From the NCBI GenBank assembly GCA_026214975.1, contig CM047813.1, forward strand, positions 28,776,797 to 28,840,796: a stretch of 64,000 nt of DNA, in the 5' to 3' direction. Shown in pieces: positions 24,720 to 34,932 of the stretch; positions within the stretch are counted from its first letter, which is position 1, and the number at the start of each line of letters is the position of its first letter. The position numbers were made by a program, and so were the translations under genes. This DNA is from Gentiana macrophylla (Eukaryota > Streptophyta > Magnoliopsida > Gentianales > Gentianaceae). The notes under the pieces are model-generated. The model searched no databases. It saw nothing but the letters and a program-made list of their open reading frames with translations, and was not told the origin of the DNA.

Positions 24720-26652
24720 TGATGTATGAAAAATATATGATCATATTATAAGACTTTTTATTATTATATTTATGATATTTTAGCATAATTTCATATAAAT
24801 GCATTGAAAACTTATAAAAATCATAGTAGTTATAATTAGATGCATAAGTTATAAAAATGATATAAATGATGGTTTTAGTGTTAGATTTACGTTTGGTGTT
24901 TTGTTGATTTGATTGCGAGGATTATCGTTTACCAAGATCCCAAGTAAACGACATGTTTTGAAGCATAAATCATAAGTTTTTGTGGGATAAAAGATTATGC
25001 CATAAGTTAACAAGTTCGAATGAGATCAAGCGCCCTTAGTATTTCTACCGTAACTCATCTTCAACGGACATTTGACCTAACTTAGAGGCATTTTCAGAGA
25101 AAAAGTCCTTGATGAAAGTTGTAGATCTTCAAGAGAGCTTTCCAACGAATATTAAATCATGTCAATCTGAGGTCTACAGCTCGAGATAGGTTTTTACGAA
25201 CATTGGAGATGTTGCATGTCCGGCACACGCCGGAAAACGCCGAATCCCGCCGGAATCTTCTCTGACCCAGCACGTGGGTCTGACACCAAGGAATATATAC
25301 TATTTGGCCGCACGCGCGGTGAGGGTCCGGCACGCGCCGTGACTACCTCTATAAATACTCCCTCACCCCCTTTGTTCGGATCGCTTGGAATTTATGTATA
25401 TATCTATATATATACTTTCCTCTATCGTTTTCTTTCTATTTCTTTTATGTTTGGGCCCATGTATACATATATATGTCTATGTATGTATGTATATATGCTT
25501 ATATGTATGAATAAGCGTAGTAATGTTGTAATCTTTGGAGAAGATTATCGAGGATTGTTGTCTCTGAAAGTTTGTTGTTACTTTCACGAGGATTAGGCTC
25601 CAATTCAATGATTGTAATCGGTAATTTTCTAATGTTATTATGTTTGTTTGTTTTTATTAATATCTATATATTAGTTATAATGATATTAGGCTAACTTAAT
25701 ATCTAGCCAAGATATGAAATTGGATTAGTTTTATCTTTTTAGGAAATAGATAACGACTATGTTAAAATTGACTAAAATCGGTTATAATGAATCTCTTTCT
25801 ATGTTCGTATTGATGTAGCTAATCGATATGAAAGAATTCATAATCTAATTATGAATTGACGCCTCGAAGTTAGGTTATGAACTCGTTAATAGAAAGACCG
25901 GAGGGTAAAATTGGCCGAGTGAAAGCGTGACAACGGAATCCTATTTCCTAAACCGGGGTAGATTTGTTTCGGGAGAAATGAATCTTATTAAAATTGTACT
26001 TTAGATATTATTACGTTGAAATCACCTGTTTAATTGACATATCTTAAAATTGGCGTATGACAAAACGGGAGTGACCCATGCTTGAGGATGACATTGGACG
26101 AGAGATTTGGACATATGACAATTTCATACACTCGTGTGAGGAGGAATTGCCTAGCTTAGGAGTACACCGGTTCGTATATAATTGATTGGACCTTGAAAAA
26201 GGAAGATCTGTCTCATCTATTTCTACTAAAAAGAGATCGTAATTCAGTAACATATTCTTGGCTAGTTTCTATATATTATATATTAGTATATCTATATTTA
26301 TATAATTATTTATATATCTATATCTATATATATATATATTTATGTCTATGTATTTATATATATATCTATGTATTTATATATATTAATTATATATATATGT
26401 GTTATATTAATATTTATTTATTTACTTGTTTTACTAACATCTAACAATCTAATATCTAACTCTAACATTACTAACTAATCTAACGATCTAACTTTGGGGA
26501 TATGATAAAAACTGCGACTTAGATCGAGTTAATAATAGCTTCTTGGTGTTTAACCACACTTTGAATTACCAAGATTTTCCCTGAGGATACGACACCTGAC
26601 TCACCATACTACGCTGCAATTTGACCCGATACACTGTCGGTTAAGGATTGTA
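24720..26652 (+). repeat. LTR of the Ty3-type element, 3' truncated
   Basis: It starts TGATGTATG right after the polypurine-like GCGAAGTGGGGAGTTG. A GC-rich module at about 25205-25345 has CCGGCACACGCCGG, CACGTG and GGCACGCGCCGTG words. A TATA box, TATAAATA, follows at 25350-25357, and then a (TA/TATC)n tract at about 26270-26400. Near the end is GGATACGAC...GACCCGATACACT, a word shared with the ends of LTRs A, B, C and D. The last 100 or so bases expected from LTR B are missing: copia sequence begins at about 26653. Confidence 0.75.
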
Positions 26653-26664
26653 CAGCTCCGTTTC

Positions 26665-28660
26665 GTGCACATCAATGTGTCCAATGCTCGGTTATATGTC
26701 TCTCGACATGTTAAATTCGTTGAAAATGTTTTTCCCTTTTCCCACACCTCACAGCACTATACTCCTGTCACTTCACAAATTCCTTCAAACACAACTATCA
26801 CCGTCCCTGTACCACTATCACATCATGTTTCTAATTCCTACACACCTCCCACAGCCCAAACTATGCCAAAACCCACGGCCCAACCTACTGCCAACACCTC
26901 GGCCCAACCTTCCTTTAACCCCCCAGCCCCCTCTTCCACAAATACATCTCCTGCAATCCAACAATCACCTGAGCCCAATTCACCTTCTCCATCCGATTCA
27001 AGCCTATCTGAGCCCACTCCATCCGAGCCCATCTCATCATCCTCGCCCTCCACTCGCGACTTCCTCCCCTCAACTCCTCAACCCCATTCCATAATTACTC
27101 GCGCCAAAAATAATATTCGCAAACCAATTCAAAAATTGAATCTGCACACTCATCTTGCCACCACATCTGAACCTTCCTCTATCACCCAAGCTCTTAAAAA
27201 TCCTCAATGGCGTAGTGCTATGCAAGAAGAATATGATGCTCTAATACGCAAATCACACACAGACTTAGTACCCCGGATCCTCAATATCATGTGGTTAGTA
27301 CTAAGTGGATTTATCGGATTAAATATCATTCCGATGGGTCTCTCGATCGTTACAAGGCTCGACTCGTTGCACATGGCTTCACTCATCGCCCCGGATTGGA
27401 CTATGTTGAAACATTCAGTCCTGTTGTTAAATCTACTACCATTCGCCTTGTTTTGACACTAGCTGTAATGCAGGGGTGGACACTTCCGGCAACTCGACAT
27501 TAACAATGATTTCTTGCAGGGATGCTTATCTGACACAGTTTATATATCTCAGCCACCAGGCTTTGCTGATCCTGCACGACTTGATCACGTTTGCAAACTT
27601 CGCAAGGCTGTCTATGGTCTTAAACAGGCCCCTCGGGCCTGGTATGATGAGATTAAGAATTATCTGGTTCTCACTGGGTTTCGCAACTCCACTGCAGATA
27701 CTTCATTGTTTATTTATAATTCTCACGGTTCATTTATCTATGTGCTCGTATATGTTGATGACATTATTGTGACAGGAAATGACTCTGCCCTCGTTGATAA
27801 ATTTATTCAACATATGGCTAATCGTTTTGCACTCAAGGATCTTGGTCAACTCTCTTATTTTTTAGGGGTGGAAGTCTTGTACAACTCGGATGGCTTAATG
27901 TTATCTCAACGTCGCTATGCTTACGAATCGCTTAACAAGCTCAACTTTCAAGCCAATGCTACTCCAACGCCTCTAGCATCGGATATATCCACACTCACAT
28001 CCAAGTCGGGTGTCCCACTAGATGATCCCAAGCAATACCGCATGGTCCTTGGCGCCTCAATATTTACTTCTTACCCGACCGGATCTTGCCTTTGCGGTCA
28101 ACAAACTTTCACAATTCATGCACCAACCGACAGATATACACTGGTCCCATGTTAAACGTATCCTTCGCTATCTTGCTGGCACCACTCATTACGGTCTTCA
28201 ATTCTTCCGCACTCCGTCGTTTTCTTTACATGCTTATGCGGATGCGGATTGGGGTGGTGGTGACAAAGAAAATTATGCCTCCACAAGTGCATATATCGTT
28301 TATCTTGGTCGAAACCGATATCTTGGAGTTCCAAGAAGCAAACCATCAGAGCCCGTTCATCCACTCGAAGTCGAATATCGAGTTATTCTTGTCGCGCCAT
28401 CGCTTTGAATTACAATGGGTTGCCTTCCTCCTCCACGAACCGGGTTTCTCCCCAACTCAAACTCCGTTATTTATTGTGACAACTTGGGCACTACTCAATT
28501 TTGTGCTAACCCTGTATTTCACTCACGTATGAAACACGTGGCGATCAATTATCATTATATCCGGGACAATGTTCTATCTCGGTCGCCTACGCGTTGCCCA
28601 TGTTAATTCCCATGATCAACTTGCGGACTCACTTACCAAATCCTTCCTCGCCCGAGCTTT
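26665..28660 (+). pseudogene. copia RT-RNase H polyprotein fragment
   Basis: Sense runs through three frames. RT starts with STKWIYRIKYHSDGSLDRYK and ARLVAHGFTHRPGLDYVETF (27291-27503). It continues with SDTVYISQPPGFADP, AVYGLKQAPRAWYDEI and VLVYVDDIIVTG (27514-28060). Then a frameshift near 28060 leads to RPDLAFAVNKLSQFMHQPTD and LHAYADADWGG, which is RNase H (28022-28340). The catalytic YVDD and the RNase H ADADWGG motif remain. At least three frameshifts inactivate it, but the sequence is much better preserved than the copia copy at 11-15 kb. Confidence 0.88.
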
Positions 28661-28710
28661 CTAGAACAACGTGACAAGTTAGGTCTCCGTCCAGCCCAAC
28701 TTGAGGGTGG

Positions 28711-28873
28711 TATTAGACAATAATTTAGATAATTTAGACAAATAGTCCAATTGTATTTATTTTGTATTTAATATAGGGAAACCGCATTAATATCGCATAT
28801 TCTAGAATCTCTTGTAATTGTATATATATACAATCTCATACAATGCAATACACATGATTTGCAAACATCAACA
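28711..28873 (+). repeat. copia 3' LTR (short)
   Basis: It follows the polypurine tract, starting TATTAGACAATAATTTAG; the usual TGTTAG start has changed to TATTAG. It contains GTATATATATACAATC and ends near CATCAACA. The end is approximate because no second copy is available. Confidence 0.55.
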
Positions 28874-29957
28874 CTTATCAATATGGATGTTGATTTGCAT
28901 GACTTACTTCTTTTAATGATGTTGATGAACTTCATTATGGATATTTTTCGATGTGATCATTTGTAAAGTTTGGCATCTTATCTGAATAAATGCATTTATA
29001 AACATTAGTTTTATATAGGTTTGCCTTTTATATACTTATAATTAGATTATGTTGGACAATTACATTTTTTAGATAATCAAAATCAGAGCTGGTGTTTTGG
29101 AGAACACAAAATCACGAATATGTTCTAACTAAGTGAAGGTCAAAACAATATCACATACTTTTTTTTCATTTGAAATATGTGAAAGTTAGCTATCTTCTAT
29201 TTGTCTCTCGCTTACTTGTGAAACAAATGCATTCCTCTTTCTCCCATAACCTTTCTCAAAATACTATTTTGTCTAGTGCAATAGAGATTTATGTATGTTA
29301 ATCAATAATATAGATGTTGGTTCATTATTAGTACTTCTTGAAGTTAATGATTCATTGATGAATTGAAATGTGTAAGATAAGACTCTTTTATCATTTTGTT
29401 TGTCCCAAAATAGGAAATTTGATGGTAGGTGTCGAGTTTGTAGCGTTGGATGGTGGTTGAAGGATGGTTGGTTTTTGGAACTAAATTATACATTATCATT
29501 TGTTATTACTAGACAATTTGTGATTTCTTATCAATAATTTGACTTGTTAAAGAAAACAGTTAAAAAAAACCGGAACCATATCGAACCGAACAAATGGTTC
29601 ATGTCTTACAACAGTTCTAGTTTGGTTTCAAAAATAGTTCTAGTTTGGTTTCAAAAATTGAAACCGTATAAAATGGTTCGGTCTTAAAATGAGAAAACCG
29701 GCTTAACTAGACCATGTTCACCCCTAATGAAAACCCATGAATGTACGCTGCTCGTTTCTCTAAACTTTGAAAAAAAAAACATTTGATTTCGTGATATTGA
29801 ACCTACGTATGCTTGTTTTTCATGCTTTTGGATGAACAAACACCTTGATCCTTCAATTATGTCCCTATTTAGGCTAAGGTTTTCTCGTTTTCGATGAATG
29901 AACATGTTGATCCGACCCTTGAATACCTTCTTCGGATAGTTTTTTTTTACCATTTTC
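28874..29957. other. intergenic, no gene recognised
   Basis: AT-rich. At about 29560-29727 there is a fragment with CCGGAACC, CGAACCGAAC and a terminal GTTCACCCCTAA. It resembles the right end of the hAT-like element at 50179. It includes a short direct repeat of TAGTTCTAGTTTGGTTTC. Confidence 0.45.
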
Positions 29958-30640
29958 CTACGGATACAACACATCATAAGGAGAAATTTCCTTTAATAAT
30001 GGTGTAGGTGTAACATTGATAAGTTTAACAACGTGCAGTAAGAAATAACCCCAATATTCTATGGGTAGGTTACTCTGAAACCTCAAACCTCTGGCTACAT
30101 TCAGCAGATGCTGATTTTTTCTCTCAACAATTTCATTTTGTTCAGGTGTGCTTACACATGAAATTTGATGGATAATGCCATGTTGTTCATTAAAAGATGT
30201 CATCTGAAACTCATCACCATTACCATATCTAATAACTTTGATAACCTTATTAAACTGAGTTGAAACAAACTTAACAAAAGATTTAACTAATTTAGAAGCT
30301 TTACACTTCTGTCACATGAGAAAAACTCAGGTAAATCTAGAGTAATCATCTACAATAGATATAAAATATTGTTGGTCATTAACGAAGATGATGCCTCGAG
30401 GGTCCCCAAATATCCACATGCACAAGATCAAAACATGAACTAAAAACAATAGTACTTAGTTGAAAATGTTTTTCTTCAACTTTTCCATAGGACATACAAA
30501 GCATAAGCCATGTTCACAAATTTTGACATCAGATGCATGAGAACAATGACTTGCAATCTTCTTGTCTTGAGATGACCTAATCTATAACTCCAAATGAGAT
30601 TATCATCTACCTTATCATACAAAGTTTTATGATAAGCTTT
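29958..30640 (-). pseudogene. copia pre-integrase and integrase fragment
   Basis: The minus strand gives LWSYRLGHLKTRRLQ (pre-integrase), then CMWIFGDPRGIIFVNDQQYF and ISIVDDYSRFT. These are followed by an open part with TPEQNEIVERKNQHLLNVA and LPIEYWGYFLLHVVKLIN. This is the copia integrase core with stops in its first half. It ends abruptly at 29958 without RT, so it is an isolated fragment. Confidence 0.8.
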
Positions 30641-33185
30641 TCAGCTGAACCAATAATGTTTTTCATTGTTTTCTTGCAAACACACACTTGTTAGCACCGA
30701 AGATAGTTGTACAGTTAGAATCAGTTGACATAATTACCTCGTAACACAACACTAATTACCAGTAGATGATTCCACCATATTGTTTCACAATCGCAAGAAC
30801 ACAGACATTGAAATTTCCTCTCGAATAATGGATGGAAACTCAAACTTTTATTGAACAATATGAAAGGCAAATTGTATTATGAAAGCATGATCCGTTTTAC
30901 ATCGAAAATAGCTAATTTATAATAAAACAACCGACTTAGACACTTAAAAGGGTAAATATGTCCAATTTGAGCTTGAAGCGGTTCGTTGAACCGAGAGCCC
31001 ATCTCGGTTCAGCGTGCCATGCTTAGCCCTAGACTAGTCTAAGAAGTGTCAGCCTTGCTTTGGATCAATCCTGGCCAGACCCGTTCTTGGAGCAAGGCCT
31101 AAGAGGCTATGGCCTAGGGTCCTCCATTAAATCAACAATTCTAAGGCCCCATAGAAAAGCATCTACTTGCATTTTCACCTACATAGTTTTTAGGCCCGTT
31201 CTATTGGCACCCTATAAATACTATTAGATGCTTTCTGAAAGCTCTTTGTTACTTTCTTATCAATATAAGCTATTTTGAAGCATTGATAAGTTTTCAATAT
31301 TGTTTTGATGTTAGTATAATTTTCTATCAATAGCTTTTAGAATTTTTCTTCATTGTTTTTCCAATAAAAAATTGAAAAGAATTTTCGTAACTTTGTGATC
31401 GGGGTCCGTCAAGATGGTTTGGCCTATGGACTCGAGAATTGAACAAGGGCGACCCCTGATCCTGGCCCTTTCTGCATATGCTTCGGCTAAATCCACTTTA
31501 GCCACAGAAATTAATCCATCAATTTTCCTGCATAAAATCATATAATGTGCGATAATATAATTTGATATAAAAATACGATATAAATATGACATAATCACAA
31601 TAAAAAAACTCATATGTAACTACTAATTGAATTAAAATGTTTTATGTATGATTTATCATGAATTAACACCGTTTAAGCCCAATTTCGAGGGGAATTTGGG
31701 ATAGAAAATGTTATACAGTTGATTTGCATCACTTGTCAAGCATATAACTACGGAGAGTTAGTCAAGACAAAGAAAGAGATAAAGTTTCCTGAAAGCTATA
31801 GCCCATCACCTCATGAGAAGCCGAATGCCCAATAAAGAGATCTATAAAAGTGAGAATCAAAAGCCACAAGATGCCTAATTGCCACGACACCAACCACCGT
31901 TTGCTAGCAAAAACATATTAGATGGAGCCCATAAGAGATGACCTTCCCATCCAATCTACCAAAGAAACAATCCAATCAAGAAGCATGACATGGAAACAAA
32001 ACAACAAAAAAGAACCCACATCGAACTTGAAAGACATCGAACATAACCACCACTTTCACATGCAAGCCCATATTGCAAGCGAAAACAAAGTCTATCGGTG
32101 AAATCCAAAACAACTTTCCAAGATCCAGGGTTGACGACCGACGACCAACCCAAAGACCAACGAAGATCGGAAAACGGGAACATACCAAAAAGTGGTAGAT
32201 GGAAACACATAAGAGAGCACTAAAAGACGATGAGAAAAAAAAAACATTGAGCCACCACCGTCGCGTTGGAAGAAGGGCGAGGAAAACCGAAAACCTTTCG
32301 CATAAGAGAAAAAAAAGGAGAGGAGGAAATTAAAGAGAGAGAACGGACCCAATTTTTTGCGTGTAAAGATGAACATATTATTACTTCAAGCCATCACGGC
32401 AGAAAAAAATTACATAATACACTTCCATACAAATGCGCAACTAGAAGGCAAAAAGCAACCTACTATCAGCAACACCTAATCTATTTGCCAAGCCAACATG
32501 AGATTTATTGCTCTCTCAACCGAGTTTTTAACTATTACGGAACCAGAGGTCTCTCCACATCTTGATTATGTGTTGTTGTTTTATTCCGCCATATCTAAAT
32601 TCCATAACTAGTTTCACGAAAGAAATACCTCCACTTTATAGTCCCTAACTGCCACGGTTGACCCTGTCTGAGATTCATGTCTGAACAGATCCAATTTTAG
32701 ATTAGGATATACCAGACATAAATATATTGTATTATTTTTTGGTGGGTTCTATTTGCACCTTTAGTTTTACTATTGTCACCATTTTTTGATTTTTTTTTCT
32801 ACTTCCAGCTCCACACATATATTCTTGTTTTTAATTCCGGCACCACACAAGGAACGTTAGTGTCACTGACGTTTTTTTCGATATCAATGTCAGGTGGTGG
32901 CGTTTAAGATGTGATGACACTTTATAACGAAGCGTCGGTCTTGCAATCGACTTTCGCTTTTAAACAACGACGCGCATGCGGCTGTTATTCTTAATTGAAA
33001 ACCAACTTCGGACACTGACGTTGCGTTCATTAAAAAAATTCGTAAAGTTGAAGTAATTTTTCATATTGTCGAAATTAATAAGGTATTAGTAGTAAAAACG
33101 AGGAAACCAATAAATAAATCCTTATTTTCCCCTTATTTTTTAACCGAAGCTACATGGGTGGTGCGTTGGGACAGGGGATTGGAGG

Positions 33186-33249
33186 TTGAGGGGAGAGGGG
33201 AGGGGAGGGGAGGGGAAGGGGGAGGGCAGAGGGGAGTGGGAGTGGGAGG
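33186..33249 (+). repeat. G-rich purine tract, G-quadruplex candidate
   Basis: An almost pure AGGGG repeat with at least eight runs of three or more Gs separated by one to three bases. On the plus strand this satisfies the usual four-run G-quadruplex pattern several times over. Confidence 0.85.
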
Positions 33250-34044
33250 ACATTTGCCGAACCGAATCCGATGGGAATAACAACTTTTTAATTAGTTTTT
33301 TTTCGTGTACCAAAATAAATAAGTACTTATACGGTTATTCTATAAATCGTTCAATTTTTTATACTATAAAAATCAGTAAGTTTAATTAACTAGACAGGCT
33401 TAACGTGTCAAAAAAAAAGCGGGTGCCATTCCCTAGCGACAACTTTACATCTTAAATGAAGAATAGAACAAAAAATATATATTTGGTTGAGAAGAATGAA
33501 AAAAGAGATGATAAAAATACCCTTAATGATAATATTTTTTTTTCTTTTCACATTAAAGTCGTCTTTGGTGTTCTACGTGTTGGTGTTCACTACGAGTTCA
33601 CTACATTATGTATTCTTATGTTTGAGGTGTTTTTATTTGCTTTATACTCCCTCTTAGAAGGAAGCCCTAATAGAGAGATTTGTGTCACGCTTAAGATCGA
33701 TGCGCGTTTCATGAAAAAATGCCAAAATTACGTTACTCTTTCTATACCCTACTTGGAAGAACCCGATAGGGGATTTGTATCACCTTAAGATCGCGCGGCA
33801 TTCATACAAAATGTATAAAAATGTAGTAACATTACAAAAATGCATTGATAATTAATATTTCCTTTTATTTCATGAATCCGGCGCCGATTCCGGCGGGGCA
33901 ATCGAATAGTATGAAATCGTGTTTACCTTCTTACTAATCTTTTCACAACAATGGAACAAAAAAACAAAAATAAACAAAAATCCGCCGCTCTAATCCGAGC
34001 AGATTTCAGTCCCCAAAAATCCGAGCTCTAATCCGAGCTCTAAT

Positions 34045-34300
34045 CCGCCGCTGATGATGCTGCAATGGATTCTCCTCCGCCGCTGATGATGCTGCAATGT
34101 TCTTCCCATCACAATGGATTCTCCGCCGCCGCTTAACTTCTCTGATGATGCCGCCGCCTCATGGAAATCTGATGATCCCGCCGCCGCTTCTTCTGGTGAT
34201 GATGATGCTTTAGGTTTTTTTTGGTGATGATGCTTCTTCTTCTTCATCTGATGATGCTTCTTCTGGTGATGATGATCCCGCCGCCGCTGATGATGCTTTT
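34045..34300. repeat. CCGCCG and GATGATG low-complexity repeat
   Basis: CCGCCGCTGATGATGCTGC words recur at about 34047 and 34077, and related CCGCCGC(T)...GATGATG blocks continue to 34300. Frames across it give Ala/Ser/His-rich peptides only, so it is treated as non-coding. Confidence 0.7.
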
Positions 34301-34603
34301 AGGTTTTTTTTTTTTTTTGGAGATCTTTAATCTGAAACGTGGAGCATGAAATAAAAGGGAAATATTATTTAAGGGTATTTTCGGATATACACTACTTTCT
34401 GTCCTTTCTGGCCAGTGTATTTTTCTTTCATGTTTTTTAAATAAGATGTAATCTGTCCCTCTACGACCTTATCCTAAAAAAAAAAATTATTCGTAATAAA
34501 AAAAGCAGGAAAATTTTAATTTTTTCGTGAATAGTACAAAGAAACAAACAAATAGGTAAACAGAGCGAATACGCTGATTCAACTGCCTTACTGCCTTACT
34601 GCC

Positions 34604-34654
34604 ATGGATACCCTCACTCCTCGGGCTCACGCTCCCCAGAAGCTGCAAAACTAA
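34604..34654 (+). promoter_or_regulatory. upstream ORF (16 codons) in the DRD1-like leader
   Basis: In the presumed 5' leader an ATG in the good context GCCATGG opens a 16-codon frame ending TAA, followed at 34703 by a splice donor GTGAGT. The main ATG is at 34933 in the next exon. Such uORFs often lower translation of the main frame. Leader extent is inferred from the splice signals. Confidence 0.45.
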
Positions 34655-34932
34655 ATTTCATCTATTGTTGGTGAGCCGTTTCCTCTCAGCTTTTACGACT
34701 GCGTGAGTAATTTTTTGACACATGCATTTATGATTTATCCTTTTTTTTACTTTTGAATTGAGCTTCTTAAGAATCCACATAATCTTAAATTGATTCTATA
34801 TGATTATTGTTTTTCCCCATTTCCCCCAAATTTGGCTTTCTGGAATCCCTAATTTGACATGCATAAATTAATCTTTTGGCGTTGTTCGTCCCTTATGTAA
34901 TGTGTTTTTTTGTTTTTGTGAATTTAGTGACC

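Larger units (their letters stand above)
20294..26652 (+). mobile_element. Ty3-type retrotransposon (Athila/Tat-like), internally deleted, with 3' LTR
   Basis: A Ty3-type gag domain, a protease-end fragment, a long non-coding 3' region and a large LTR follow each other on the plus strand. The reverse transcriptase and integrase are absent. The 5' LTR is not in view and may lie in or beyond the gap at 20194. The 3' region contains three words also found in element C (62 kb region): GGGAGGCAGCCC at 23229, ACATTGGGGACAATGT at 23692, and a CTCGAGGGCGATCAAAAGCG word at about 24688 just before the LTR. Confidence 0.75.
26653..28873 (+). mobile_element. copia retrotransposon, 5' truncated, with 3' LTR
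   Basis: It begins inside the post-integrase region (NARLYVSRHVKFVENVFPFS) and continues through a proline/serine-rich linker, RT and RNase H to a polypurine tract, CTTGAGGGTGG (28700-28710), and a short LTR. It starts exactly where the Ty3 LTR stops. This indicates recombination or an insertion with deletion. Confidence 0.75.
30641..34560. other. intergenic, no gene recognised
   Basis: Several open frames at 31350-32565 on both strands lack any family resemblance and overlap each other. The stretch contains the purine tract at 33186-33249 and the CCGCCG/GATGATG repeats at 34045-34300. A pair of imperfect inverted words, AAAATACCCTTAA near 33512 and TTAAGGGTATTTT near 34369, could bound an old DNA element. 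I would not call it. Confidence 0.45.

Noticed and set aside
26838..27053. Gly/Glu-rich minus-strand ORF
   Set aside because: It is a shadow of the proline/serine-rich linker of the plus-strand copia polyprotein.
31956..32565. Overlapping ORFs on both strands
   Set aside because: No family resemblance, several frames compete, and no consistent splice or start signals.
33990..34247. Ala/Ser/His-rich minus-strand ORF
   Set aside because: It is a translation of CCGCCG and GATGATG repeats without a domain or start context.
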